The translations under genes were made by a program, and so were the position numbers. From NCBI GenBank assembly GCA_052144935.1, contig JBKQPR010000179.1, positions 1 through 64,000 of the forward strand: a stretch of DNA of 64,000 nt. Direction: 5' to 3'. This DNA comes from JOPF133 sp052144935 (GTDB lineage Bacteria; Acidobacteriota; Terriglobia; Bryobacterales; Bryobacteraceae). The notes under the pieces were generated by a model. It made no database searches. It was not told the origin of the DNA and worked only from the letters and a program-made list of their open reading frames with translations. How positions within the stretch are numbered: position 1 is the first letter of the stretch; each line of letters starts with the position of its first letter. Positions 23,004 through 31,954 of this stretch are shown here, in pieces.

Positions 23004-26000
23004 ATGAGCAAAAAGAACATCGTCTTAATCGGCACCGCCGTGGCCATGTTCGCGGTTTTCTTCGCCTTTGTGCGGGCGAACCTCACGAAGATCCCCATTC
23101 TGCGCAATGCCGATCCGTTTCTGGTGCAAGCCCTCATGGTGCTGTTGGGCATCGTGTTTACCCTCATCGTCACGTATGTCCAGAACAGAGGTTCCAAACA
23201 GTCCGGTGGCGGCGGCGCGGCGGCCGAAGCTCCCGTCGAAGTCACCGATCTGGACGACCTGATCGCGGAGGCCGAAGCGCGGCTGGCAGTGGCGCAGCAG
23301 GAAAAGGATTCGAAGCTCGGCAAGCTGCCCGCCATCCTCCTGATCGGGGAGACCGGCAGCGCCAAGACCACCACCATGGTGAATTCCGCCACGGAGCCGG
23401 AATCGTTGGCCGGCCAGGTGTACGAAGAGAACAACATTCTGCCGACGCCCACCGCCAATTTCTGGTTTGCGCACCACACCATGTTTGTGGAGATGGCCGG
23501 CAAGCTCCTGGGGGATTCGGACTCTTGGAAGAAGGTGATCGGCCACCTGCAGCCGCCCAAGGCTGCCGCCCTCCTGGGAACCGCCGAGGAGGTGCCCCGC
23601 GCCGTTTTGGTCTGCGTCGATGCCGAAAGCCTGACGGTACCGAGCCCCGATCCGCTGGCGGTATCCGCCCGCAAGCTGCGCGGCCGTCTGACGGAGATCT
23701 CGCGGCTGCTGGGCATCAATCTGCCGGTATATGTGCTCTTCACGCGAACCGACCGCCTTCCGTTCTTCACCGAGTATGTCAGCAAGCTGAACAACGACGA
23801 GGCCACCAGAATCCTGGGAGTCACCCTGCCCATCGCTTCGGAGCGCCAGGGCATCTATGCCGAACAGGAGACCAACCGGGTTGGCGCCGTGTTTGAAAAA
23901 CTCTTTCGCTCGTTGTGTAATGCGCGCCCTACCTATCTGGCGCGCGAAAGCGATTCCGGGCAACTGGGCAAAATCTATGAGTTCCCGCGCGAGTTCCGCA
24001 AGATCCGCCAGGCGTTGGTGCGCTTCCTGGTGGAGTTGTGCCGCCCCAGCCAGTTGACGGTGGGGCCGTTCCTGCGCGGCTTCTACTTTTCCGGTGTCCG
24101 GCCGATCATGGTGAATGAAGTGGCGCCCGCGGTTCCCACGCCGGTGGAAAGCCAGGCGGCCGGGGGACGGATGGGAGCCACGGGCATGTTTCGATTCGGC
24201 GGAGCGGCCCAAGCGGTGGGTGCCGCTCCACGCATCATCGGCACGCGCAAGGTGCCCCAGTGGCTCTTCCTCGGCCATTTCTTTAACGATCTGCTGCTGG
24301 CCGACACGGCAGCCAAGGGCGCCAGCGCCAGCAGCATCCGGGCCAGCGTGCCGCGGCGCATCCTGCTGCTTTCCGCGGCGGCCTTGTGCCTGATGTACAG
24401 CTTCGCGCTGGTGGTTTCCTTCCGCCACAACCGCACCCTGGCAAACGACGTGAAACAGGCGGCCCAGGGTATCGCTTCGGTAGACACCTCCGGATCGGCG
24501 GTGGCCTCGCTGGACTCCCTGCAGCGCCTCGAAACGCTGCGGCAATCGCTCGAGACCCTGACCCGGTACAATCGCGAGGGCGCCCCCTGGGGCTACCGCT
24601 GGGGCCTTTACATCGGCAACGACCTCTACCCGGACGTTCGCAAGCTCTACTTCGCCGATTTCGGCCGGCTGCTCCTGGCGCCCACCCAGCAAATCCTGGT
24701 GGATTTCATGCGGTCCCTTCCGTCCACCCCCAACGGACCGGAATACAAGCCGACCTACGACAGCCTCAAGGCCTACCTGATCACCACCTCGAATCACGAT
24801 AAGAGCACCCTCACCTTCTTGCCGCCGGTTCTGTTGGATCGCTGGAGCGCCAACCGCAACGTGGACCCGGACCGGATGCAACTGGCGCGAAAGCAATTCG
24901 ATTTCTACAGCGACGAGTTGAAAATCGCCAACCCCTTTTCGAGCGACAACGACGCTGCCGCGATCGGGAAAGCGCGGTTCTACCTCAACCAGTTTGGGAG
25001 TTTCGAGCGCGTCTACCTGGCCATGCTGGCAGATGCCGCGAGGACCGGGCCGGTTATTAATTTCAACAAGCGCTTCCCCGGCTCGGCGGAGGAAGTCATC
25101 GACAGCCAGGATGTGGATCCCCCCTTCACCAAACCGGGAGTGGAGTTCATGAAGGCCTCCCTGAAAAACCCCGAGAAATACTTCGCCGGCGAGGCATGGG
25201 TGCTCGGCGACCAGGCCACCACCAACATGGGCGACCGGTCCAAACTCGCACAGCAGTTGGCCGACCGCTACTACTCCGATTTCCTGAAGCAGTGGCGCGC
25301 CTACATGAAAGCCGCCGGCGTAGTGAAATACGCCAGCCTGCCGGACGCCTCCAAGAAACTGGGAGTGCTTTCCGGGAACCAGTCTCCGCTGCTGGCGCTC
25401 TTCTGGCTGGCCTCGCAGAACATCCCGGTGGACCAGCCCGACGTCGTCAATGCCTTGCAGCCGGTGCAGACCGTGGTGCCTGCTTCGAGCGTCGATCGCT
25501 ACATCGCCCCGCCGAACCAGACCTACATGAATGCCCTGGTGACGCTGCAGGCATCCCTGGACGCGGTGGCGCAGAGCCCGACGGACGCAGGCGCCAAGTC
25601 CCAGACCTTGACCAATGCCACCGCCGCCCACGTGGCGGCACGCCAGGTGGCGCAAGCCTTCCGGCTCGATCCCGATGCCCACATCGACACCGCCTCGCTA
25701 AGGCTGCTGGAGGATCCCATCACCAATGTGGAGGCTCTCCTGCGCACGCTGGGCCCCAGGGAATTGAACGGCAAAGGCGCGACCCTCTGCGCCATATATC
25801 GCCCCGTGCTGAACAAGTTTCCGTTCAATCCCACGGCCACGCCGCAGGCCACCATCGCGGACGTCAACGGCTTATTCCACAAGCCGGATGGCGCCCTGTG
25901 GAAGTTCTACGACGAGAACCTGCAGAAACTGCTGCCCAAGCAGGGTTCCCAATACGTGGCCGTGACCGTCGACGGAGTGACGCTGACCCCCAGCTTCGTG

Positions 26001-26486
26001 ACGTTCTTTAACAACGCGGTCGCGTTTGCCGACTTTGCGTACGCCGGCAGTTCGCCCGATCCGCACTTTACCTACACGCTCAAGCCGTTGACCATCGAGG
26101 GCATTCAATCCGTGGGTCTCCAGCTCGATGGCCAGTCCTTCTCCTCTTCCGGCGACGCGGCCGCGGCTCCCAAGCAGTTCGTCTGGCAAGCCTCCGGCAC
26201 GCATGAGGCCAAGGCCAGCGCGAAATTCGGGGGCACCGATCTGGGGTGGTCCACCCATGACGGCCTCTGGGCCATTTTCCAGTTCTTCAACGAAGCCGAG
26301 ACCTGGGTCCCCAAGGGGAACGACAACGTGCTCGAGTGGATCATCCGCGCCGGAAAGGACCCGATGAGGCTTCCCAGCGGGAAGCCGCTGACGATCAGTT
26401 TTGAGTTGGACATGGGCGGCGGCCCGCAAGTTTTCCAGAAGAATTATTTTGCGCGCATGGCCTGCGTGGCCGAGGTCGCCAGGTAA
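23004..26486 (+). CDS. tssM: T6SS inner-membrane ATPase-like protein TssM (IcmF family)
   Basis: The 1160-aa protein builds the trans-envelope channel with TssL. Two N-terminal helices (IVLIGTAVAMFAVFFAFV; ALMVLLGIVFTLIVTYV) are followed by a cytoplasmic NTPase-like domain with LLIGETGSAKTTTM near residue 115; the sixth Walker A position is Ala, not the usual Gly. A third helix near 455 (ILLLSAAALCLMYSFALVV) leads to the large periplasmic part, with the C-terminal DUF1215-type region (FVWQASGTHEAKASAKFGG, GLWAIFQFF). The usual partner lipoprotein TssJ is not in this window. Its 3' end lies within a ~52-bp segment that is duplicated just downstream. Confidence 0.96.
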   Translation: MSKKNIVLIGTAVAMFAVFFAFVRANLTKIPILRNADPFLVQALMVLLGIVFTLIVTYVQNRGSKQSGGGGAAAEAPVEVTDLDDLIAEAEARLAVAQQEKDSKLGKLPAILLIGETGSAKTTTMVNSATEPESLAGQVYEENNILPTPTANFWFAHHTMFVEMAGKLLGDSDSWKKVIGHLQPPKAAALLGTAEEVPRAVLVCVDAESLTVPSPDPLAVSARKLRGRLTEISRLLGINLPVYVLFTRTDRLPFFTEYVSKLNNDEATRILGVTLPIASERQGIYAEQETNRVGAVFEKLFRSLCNARPTYLARESDSGQLGKIYEFPREFRKIRQALVRFLVELCRPSQLTVGPFLRGFYFSGVRPIMVNEVAPAVPTPVESQAAGGRMGATGMFRFGGAAQAVGAAPRIIGTRKVPQWLFLGHFFNDLLLADTAAKGASASSIRASVPRRILLLSAAALCLMYSFALVVSFRHNRTLANDVKQAAQGIASVDTSGSAVASLDSLQRLETLRQSLETLTRYNREGAPWGYRWGLYIGNDLYPDVRKLYFADFGRLLLAPTQQILVDFMRSLPSTPNGPEYKPTYDSLKAYLITTSNHDKSTLTFLPPVLLDRWSANRNVDPDRMQLARKQFDFYSDELKIANPFSSDNDAAAIGKARFYLNQFGSFERVYLAMLADAARTGPVINFNKRFPGSAEEVIDSQDVDPPFTKPGVEFMKASLKNPEKYFAGEAWVLGDQATTNMGDRSKLAQQLADRYYSDFLKQWRAYMKAAGVVKYASLPDASKKLGVLSGNQSPLLALFWLASQNIPVDQPDVVNALQPVQTVVPASSVDRYIAPPNQTYMNALVTLQASLDAVAQSPTDAGAKSQTLTNATAAHVAARQVAQAFRLDPDAHIDTASLRLLEDPITNVEALLRTLGPRELNGKGATLCAIYRPVLNKFPFNPTATPQATIADVNGLFHKPDGALWKFYDENLQKLLPKQGSQYVAVTVDGVTLTPSFVTFFNNAVAFADFAYAGSSPDPHFTYTLKPLTIEGIQSVGLQLDGQSFSSSGDAAAAPKQFVWQASGTHEAKASAKFGGTDLGWSTHDGLWAIFQFFNEAETWVPKGNDNVLEWIIRAGKDPMRLPSGKPLTISFELDMGGGPQVFQKNYFARMACVAEVAR

Positions 26487-26634
26487 GCGGCGCCGGTCTC
26501 AGGGCAGCGAAGGCGGTTTAGCCGCCGGTGGGCCGGCCTGCTGGCACATCTTGTTCGCCGGCCGTTGCCGGAGATCGTGCATGGCCGAGGTCGCCAGGTA
26601 AACGGCGCCGCTCTCAAGGCAGCGAAGGCGGCTT
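26468..26634. repeat. ~52-bp direct duplication of the tssM 3' end
   Basis: The segment 26468-26519 (starting GGCCGAGGTCGCCAGGTAA) recurs at 26583-26634 with about four mismatches. The first copy holds the tssM stop. The second holds the stop of the convergent Pro-rich gene, and the first copy also encodes that gene's terminal KPPSLP-stop on the minus strand. So the junction of two convergent genes was duplicated, with ~115 bp between copies. Confidence 0.85.
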
Positions 26635-27531
26635 GGGGGCCGATGGCATTGAGGGCGCCTGGGGCGCTGACGGCATCGAGGGCGCCTGAGCCACTGATGG
26701 CATCGAGGGCGCCTGGGGCGCCGATGGCATCGAAGGCGCCTGGGGGGCCGATGGCATCGAAGGCGCCTGGGGCGCTGACGGCATCGAAGGCGCCTGAGCC
26801 ACTGATGGCATCGACGGCGCCTGTGGTGCCGGTGGTGGCGCGGGCGGCGCGGGCGCCGGCGGCAGCCCCACCGGCTTGTAGTCCGGCGGGATCTGAAACG
26901 TAGAGGGAGGTGGTTCTCCCGCCACCGCGTTCACGCAGTGGCACATCTGTTGGCCAAAGGCCCCCGTGATTCTGGTCAGCACCGGCAGAAGCAATTGCGT
27001 GCTCAGCCAGATCTCCGCCGCCAGCGGCTTGGGGACCGGTATGGGCGGCAGGGGCGGCATCCCCGGGAGTTGGATCTGCGGTGGCGGGGGAGGAGTGAGC
27101 GGAGGCAGCGTGTATTGCATGCCCTGCACTTGCTGACCGGCGATCAGCCGGATGCCCAGATCGATCGCAATCAGGGCGGGGGCCGCGGCGGCGGGAATAG
27201 GAGGTAGCCCGGGGATTTGGAGCTGCGGCAGAGCCAGCGGAGGCGGCGGGGGCAACGCGATCGTGCGGACTTCTTTCTTGAGATGATCCAGCAGAATCAT
27301 CTGTAGGGTCGCCGGGTTGATGATCACGGAAGTGACTGCGTAATCGATCCGCAGGATGCCACTGGCCGCGCGCGACAGCTTGTAAGCCAGCTTCTGTGGA
27401 AGGCTGCCGGCCAGCGCCAATTGCAGGGTACTCGTGCATTCGGTGCACGCAGCCGGCAATGGAGGCGGCGAGGGAGGCGGCAATGCAGGCGGCAATGCGG
27501 CCGGCGGAGGAGGAGGCGCCACAGCTTTCAC
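26614..27531 (-). CDS. Pro-rich protein with QAPSMPSAP tandem repeats, next to PAAR
   Basis: A protein of about 305 aa, convergent with tssM and divergent from the PAAR gene. I chose the GTG at 27531 because the frame upstream overlaps the PAAR gene antisense and looks random; the true start is uncertain. The body has a Cys pair (ACTECTS), a helical block (LQLALAGSLPQKLAYKLSR; SVIINPATLQMILLDHLKKEV), Pro-rich spacers, a second helical block (EIWLSTQLLLPVLTRITGAFGQQMCHCVN), and a C-terminal run of nine-residue units SMPSAPQAP. No signal peptide or membrane helix is evident. I do not recognise the family. Position beside PAAR suggests a T6SS accessory or cargo, without direct proof. Confidence 0.65.
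   Translation of the reverse strand: MKAVAPPPPPAALPPALPPPSPPPLPAACTECTSTLQLALAGSLPQKLAYKLSRAASGILRIDYAVTSVIINPATLQMILLDHLKKEVRTIALPPPPPLALPQLQIPGLPPIPAAAAPALIAIDLGIRLIAGQQVQGMQYTLPPLTPPPPPQIQLPGMPPLPPIPVPKPLAAEIWLSTQLLLPVLTRITGAFGQQMCHCVNAVAGEPPPSTFQIPPDYKPVGLPPAPAPPAPPPAPQAPSMPSVAQAPSMPSAPQAPSMPSAPQAPSMPSAPQAPSMPSVAQAPSMPSAPQAPSMPSAPKPPSLP
26640..26820 (-). repeat. 27-bp tandem repeats encoding QAPSMPSAP-type nonapeptides
   Basis: About six to seven units of the form GGCGCCTGGGGCGCTGACGG plus CATCGAG repeat with a 27-bp period; some units carry GAGCCACTGATGG instead. On the minus strand they encode SMPSAPQAP or SMPSVAQAP. The period keeps the frame, so repeat number can change without inactivating the gene. 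Confidence 0.85.
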
Positions 27532-27591
27532 ATGGTACCACGCGCGGCGCGGGCTTGCGTGCGCGCCGCCCACTGTGGAATACTCTGGGAC

Positions 27592-27891
27592 ATGTTTCCC
27601 CAAGCCCGGGTTACCGACATGCATGTCTGTCCGATGGTGACGCCAGGAGTGCCGCCCATACCGCACGTGGGGGGACCGATCCTGCCGCCGTGCGCGGTCA
27701 CCGTGCTGGTCGGTGGTCTGCCGGCAGCCAGGGTCACCGACATGGCAGTGTGCGTTGGGCCACCGGATGTCATCGTAAAGGGATCGACGACGGTACTGAT
27801 CAACGGTCTTCCGGCGGCTCGCATCATGGACATCTTCGCGCATGGCGGGATGATCGTGATGGGCGAACCGACGGTGCTGGTCGGCGGGTAG
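27592..27891 (+). CDS. PAAR-domain T6SS spike tip protein
   Basis: A 99-aa stand-alone PAAR protein that caps the VgrG trimer with a sharp cone. It is almost entirely PAAR fold: FPQARVTDMHVCPMVTPGVPPIPHVGGPILPP, then VLVGGLPAARVTDMAVC and VLINGLPAARIMDIFAHGG, ending in VLVGG. The His and Cys positions expected to bind a metal at the tip (H13-C15-like, C, H) are present. There is no C-terminal extension, so it has no fused effector domain. It is the last T6SS gene on the plus side of the locus. Confidence 0.94.
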   Translation: MFPQARVTDMHVCPMVTPGVPPIPHVGGPILPPCAVTVLVGGLPAARVTDMAVCVGPPDVIVKGSTTVLINGLPAARIMDIFAHGGMIVMGEPTVLVGG

Positions 27892-28494
27892 CGCAGCCGC
27901 ACGATTCCCCTTTTCTACGTGACCAGCTCGCTGGCACGGTCCCTCGCCCCTCATTACGGATCCAAAAGAAACAATTCCTCTCCGATCCAGTCTCCCGGCC
28001 GATTGGCCGGTAAACTAGTCACAAAGTCCCAAAAAATCTTGCCCGATCGCCTCAACCATTTGTAGACTTTCATGTCCGGAACCCAAACCTGTCTGCTACT
28101 CTGAAATCGAAGTAGGAGCTGCTCATTGGTTGTGAAGCAGTCCTCGCGGTGATGTTCGCCGGAGCCCAACCTAGGGGGCTTTAAATCCTATCACGGGCGT
28201 TTAACGCTTCCTCATCTGTGACCCCGCCCCGGCGGCCCTGTTCACCGGCGGGGCGCTCCGGTGGATCGGAATACGTCGCTGAAGGTGGGTAAGCCGCTTA
28301 AGTTAAGGTCTTCCACGGCACATTGTTCCAATAACGGCTGTTCCAAACGGCTGCTCCCATAACGGCTCCGGACGTGTGCGGCTAGGGCGAGCCTCCAGCA
28401 GCGCGGGTTTCCCGCGAAATCCCTGCTGCCGAAACCACGGCCGGCGCGTCCTACTATCATTCATCCGACTGTCATTCATCGGACCGCGGGAGGA
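27892..28494. other. 603-bp intergenic region between PAAR and the ADOP permease
   Basis: No convincing gene. A 71-codon minus frame at 27954-28169 has ordinary composition (KVYKWLRRSGKIFWDFVTS) but no recognisable domain or good ribosome site. Around 28325-28370 short GTTCCAA/TAACGGCT phrases recur. This gap ends the T6SS locus; the permease promoter probably lies near its right end, but I cannot mark it. Confidence 0.4.
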
Positions 28495-28497
28495 ATG

Positions 28498-30939
28498 ATG
28501 CACGCCTGGTTACAAGATTTTCGCTACGCCTTGCGCACGCTCGGCAAGAACGTGGGGTTGACGCTGGTGATGGTGGCCTCCCTGGCCATCGGAATCGGCG
28601 CCAATTCGGCCATTTTCAGCGTGGTGGATGCGCTTCTGCTGCGTCCGCTGCCCTATCCGCACCCGGACCGGCTGGCGGCCGTTTGGCTGCATTCTCCGGG
28701 AATCGGCATTTTCCGCGACTGGCCGTCTCCGGGCCAGTATATCGATATCCGGAACGAGAACCACTCCTTCGAGCTGATGGCGCTGGCGCAGAGCCGCAGC
28801 TTTACGCTGGCCGGCCGCGAGCAGCCCGAGCGGATCGACGGGATGCGCGGGCAATCCTGCCTGCTGCGGATGTTCGGCGCCAAGCCTCTCCTCGGCCGGC
28901 TGTTGCTGCCGGAAGAGGATCAGCCCGGCAAACCCGCCGTGGCCATCCTCAGCGACCGGCTCTGGAAGCGGCTGTTCAACTCCGATCCGGCGATCGTGGG
29001 CAAGAGCATCACGCTCAACGGGAATCCCTTCACCGTGGCGGGCGTGCTCCAGCGCGGGTTCGTGCTCAACGCGGAGGTGATGCCGTCGGAAGGACCCATG
29101 GATAAGGTGGACGTCTTTCTGCCGCTGCCTTTGGGCGGCGATGCCGTGAACCGCCGGGGCGACGAAAACTACAACATCCTGGTGCGGCTGAAGCCGGGGG
29201 TCTCGATGGCACAGGCGCAGGCGGATATCGACGTGATCGCCAACCGCATCCGCGAGAAGGACAAGCGCGATCGCACCTTCGGCATGGACGTGGTGGGGCT
29301 GCAGGAGCAGGTGGTAGGCGACGTGCGGCGGGCGCTGCTGGTGCTGTTGGGGTCGGTGACGCTGGTGCTGCTGATCGCCTGCGCCAACGTGGCCAACCTG
29401 CTGCTGACGCGCGCGGCGGGCCGGGAGAAGGAGGTGGCCATCCGGACCGCCCTGGGAGCTGGCTGGCAGCGGCTGGTGCGGCAGTTACTCACTGAGAGCG
29501 TTCTGCTGGCGGTCCTCGGAGGAGCCGCCGGCCTGGCGGTCGCACAGGCCGGCATCTACGTGGTGCGCGCTATCAATCCGGGGAACATTCCGAGATTGGA
29601 GGATATCGGGATCAACGGGACCGTTCTGGCGTTCACCTTCGGCGTTTCGCTGGCCACCGGCATTCTGTTCGGCGTGGCGCCGGCATGGCGCGCGGTGAAG
29701 GTGGATCTGAACACGTCGCTGAAGGCGGGCGGGCGTAGCGGGCAGAGCGATGGTGGCCTGGGCCTGGCGCGTCACCGGCTGCGCGGCCTGCTGGTGGTTT
29801 CCGAACTGGCGCTTTCGCTGATGCTGCTGATCGGGGCGGGGCTGCTGGTCCGCAGCTTCGTGCGGTTGCAGGGCGTGCCTCCAGGGTTCAACGCGGACCA
29901 CGTACTCACCATGCAGGTTGCCGCCACCGGCCCAAAGTATCGCGAGGACAAGCCGGTGGTCCGGTTCTATCAGGAGATCGAGAGCCGTATCGCCCGGTTG
30001 CCGGGAGTGAAGGCGGAAGGCGTGGTTTCGGTGCTGCCGCTGACCGGATCTGTGGGGTGGGGAGGCATCAACGTGGAGGGCTACACGCCGCCGCCCGGGC
30101 AGGAACTGCAGGTGGATCTGCGCACAGCAAGTACGGACTACTTTCGGGCGATGGAGATTCCCCTGCGCAGAGGCCGGTTCTTCTCGGAGCGTGACACGGC
30201 CGACAAGCCGCAGGTGGTGATTATCGAGGAAAAGTTCGCCGAGCGCTTCTGGCCGCATGAAGATCCCATTGGCAAACACCTGTGGTTCGATCCCAAAAAG
30301 CCCTTCACGATTGTGGGCGTAGTGGGTGTGGTCAAACAGTACGGCCTCGACACGGATGGCAAAATCGCGACGTATTTCCCACAGCAGCAAAATCCCGACA
30401 ATGGCCCTTACCTGGTGGCGCGCGTGGCGGGCGATCCGGCCGCGCTCTCGGGCGCCGTGGTACGCGAAATTCACGCTGTCGATCCGAGCGTGGCGGTTTA
30501 CGGAATCCGCACCATGCAGGACCGCCTCTACGATTCGCTGGCGCGCCAGCGCTTTGCGAGCACGATGCTGGGCGCATTCGCGGCCTTCGCGCTGCTACTG
30601 GCTGCCGTGGGGATTTACGGTGTGATGTCGTACCTGGTGTCGCAGAGCACTCACGATATCGGCGTGCGTGTGGCGCTGGGCGCGCGGCCCGGCAACATCG
30701 TCGGGCTGGTGGTGCGGCAAGGCATGGAACTGGCGGCGATCGGGATTGCGGCGGGCCTGGCGGGCGCGGCCGCGCTGACGCGCGTGATGGCCGGCTTGTT
30801 ATTCGGGGTAAGCGCCACGGACGCGGCTACCTTCTGTGCGGTGGCGGGCATCCTGGCGGCGGCGGCCTTCGCTGCGACGGTGATTCCGGCGAGACGCGCC
30901 ACCGGGGTGGACCCGATGGTGGCGCTGCGCGAGGAATAG
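28498..30939 (+). CDS. ADOP-type orphan ABC permease (MacB/FtsX-like)
   Basis: An 814-aa protein with two MacB periplasmic-core plus FtsX permease modules in one chain, the layout of the acidobacterial duplicated orphan permease (ADOP) family. Features: MHAWLQDFRYALRTLGKNVGLTLVMVASLAIGIGANSAIFSVVDALLLRPLPY at the start, an FtsX block with VLLIACANVANLLLTRAAGREKEVAIRTALGAG near 300-330, a mid-protein helix (LSLMLLIGAGLLVRSFVRLQGV), and a terminal module ending PARRATGVDPMVALREE. GGGAGG fits the second of two adjacent ATGs (28498) better than the first. No ATPase gene adjoins it, as expected for orphans. Substrate is unknown. Confidence 0.93.
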   Translation: MHAWLQDFRYALRTLGKNVGLTLVMVASLAIGIGANSAIFSVVDALLLRPLPYPHPDRLAAVWLHSPGIGIFRDWPSPGQYIDIRNENHSFELMALAQSRSFTLAGREQPERIDGMRGQSCLLRMFGAKPLLGRLLLPEEDQPGKPAVAILSDRLWKRLFNSDPAIVGKSITLNGNPFTVAGVLQRGFVLNAEVMPSEGPMDKVDVFLPLPLGGDAVNRRGDENYNILVRLKPGVSMAQAQADIDVIANRIREKDKRDRTFGMDVVGLQEQVVGDVRRALLVLLGSVTLVLLIACANVANLLLTRAAGREKEVAIRTALGAGWQRLVRQLLTESVLLAVLGGAAGLAVAQAGIYVVRAINPGNIPRLEDIGINGTVLAFTFGVSLATGILFGVAPAWRAVKVDLNTSLKAGGRSGQSDGGLGLARHRLRGLLVVSELALSLMLLIGAGLLVRSFVRLQGVPPGFNADHVLTMQVAATGPKYREDKPVVRFYQEIESRIARLPGVKAEGVVSVLPLTGSVGWGGINVEGYTPPPGQELQVDLRTASTDYFRAMEIPLRRGRFFSERDTADKPQVVIIEEKFAERFWPHEDPIGKHLWFDPKKPFTIVGVVGVVKQYGLDTDGKIATYFPQQQNPDNGPYLVARVAGDPAALSGAVVREIHAVDPSVAVYGIRTMQDRLYDSLARQRFASTMLGAFAAFALLLAAVGIYGVMSYLVSQSTHDIGVRVALGARPGNIVGLVVRQGMELAAIGIAAGLAGAAALTRVMAGLLFGVSATDAATFCAVAGILAAAAFAATVIPARRATGVDPMVALREE

Positions 30940-31082
30940 CGGGAGCATGCGCTTCCCGGTCGCTCCTGAGGTAAATCACCGTAAAATCCGCGGCGAGCCG
31001 AGGGGACCGGGCGGGCGGAGCGGGGTTGGCAGGCGAAAGCCCGGCGGAAACACCCGGCGAGAGCACCCGGCCCCACTTTTGC

Positions 31083-31883
31083 CTAGAAGGGGATTCGCGG
31101 GCGCACGGGAACTGCCGCGCTCTTGCCATCGGCGGGCAGCGCCGCGGCCGCCGGCCCCTGGCGCGGCGGCTGATAGTTGCCGAAGTTCAAGTCGCCCTCG
31201 CTAAAGCTCAAAGAACGGTCCAGAACCATCTCCACGGTGCTGCCTTTAGGGACCACCGCGTCGGGGCCGCGCGTCAGCAGCGTACCCACCAGGCCTGCGG
31301 CTGCTCCCGCCGCGGCGCCGATTCCCAAGCCCATTCCGGCGCTGCCCGCCGCGCTGCCGGCAATCGTCCCCACCGAAGCGCCGATGCCCGCGCCCTCGGC
31401 TACCGTGCGCACGTCACCGGCCTTGTTGCCTTCGCCCTTCACGGTACCCTCGGCGCGGTCCAACTGGCCCTCGGCGGCGGCGTCCATGCCGCCCATGCGG
31501 GCGCGGAAATCGCGCGTCACGCCGTTCGGCAGGGTCAGCGAATCGAAGCGAATGTAGAGCTCCGCGCGGCCCTTCACGCGGCCCGCCTTTTTGACCTCGG
31601 TGACCGTGCCCGCCACATAACTGCCCACCGGAATGACAATGCGGCTATCCACCAGAATCGGAAAGGCCGTTTCCAGGTAAACACGATCGCCGGCCAGCGA
31701 ATGCTTGGTGCTGATGGTGTTGATGAGGCTGAGCGGTACTTTAGTCCCCGCGGTTACCGTGAACTGCGGGGGGTTCGGCGCTTCGGCCGGAGGCTCCTGG
31801 GCGCGGCACACCGCTCCGCCCGCCAGCGCAAGCATCGCCATCCATAGTGCCACCCGTGGCGCCACCCGTGGCCGTATCGGCAT
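31083..31883 (-). CDS. secreted protein with Gly-zipper-like segment, unknown function
   Basis: A 266-aa protein with a signal peptide (RVALWMAMLALAGGAVCRAQ). The ATG at 31883 is set by AAGGAG six bases upstream; the longer frame runs into a repeat array. The mature part has a beta-rich domain (TVTAGTKVPLSLINTISTKHSLAGDRVYLETAFPI; SRIVIPVGSYVAGTVTEVKKAG), then a Gly/Ala-rich stretch near residues 165-215 (GASVGTIAGSAAGSAGMGLG) that resembles a glycine zipper, then KGSTVEMVLDRSLSF. Likely periplasmic or outer-membrane associated. I do not recognise a named family, though similar proteins occur in Solibacter-like genomes as I recall. Confidence 0.75.
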   Translation of the reverse strand: MPIRPRVAPRVALWMAMLALAGGAVCRAQEPPAEAPNPPQFTVTAGTKVPLSLINTISTKHSLAGDRVYLETAFPILVDSRIVIPVGSYVAGTVTEVKKAGRVKGRAELYIRFDSLTLPNGVTRDFRARMGGMDAAAEGQLDRAEGTVKGEGNKAGDVRTVAEGAGIGASVGTIAGSAAGSAGMGLGIGAAAGAAAGLVGTLLTRGPDAVVPKGSTVEMVLDRSLSFSEGDLNFGNYQPPRQGPAAAALPADGKSAAVPVRPRIPF

Positions 31884-31954
31884 CTCGACTCCTTCCATCG
31901 ATTCTAGCAGCAGGCACTCCCAACCGCTTATGGTGGGTTTGCCGCGCATCAGTG

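Noticed and set aside
26565..26903. Plus-strand ORF of Ala/Ser/Pro repeats
   Set aside because: It mirrors the 27-bp repeat of the minus-strand Pro-rich gene, which has non-repetitive conserved-looking domains; the plus frame has none.
27532..27954. N-terminal extension of the Pro-rich gene to 27954
   Set aside because: It would overlap the PAAR gene antisense and reads as His/Arg-rich random sequence.
27954..28169. 71-aa minus-strand ORF after PAAR
   Set aside because: Composition is plausible, but there is no domain, no good start and no partner gene; kept only as a note.
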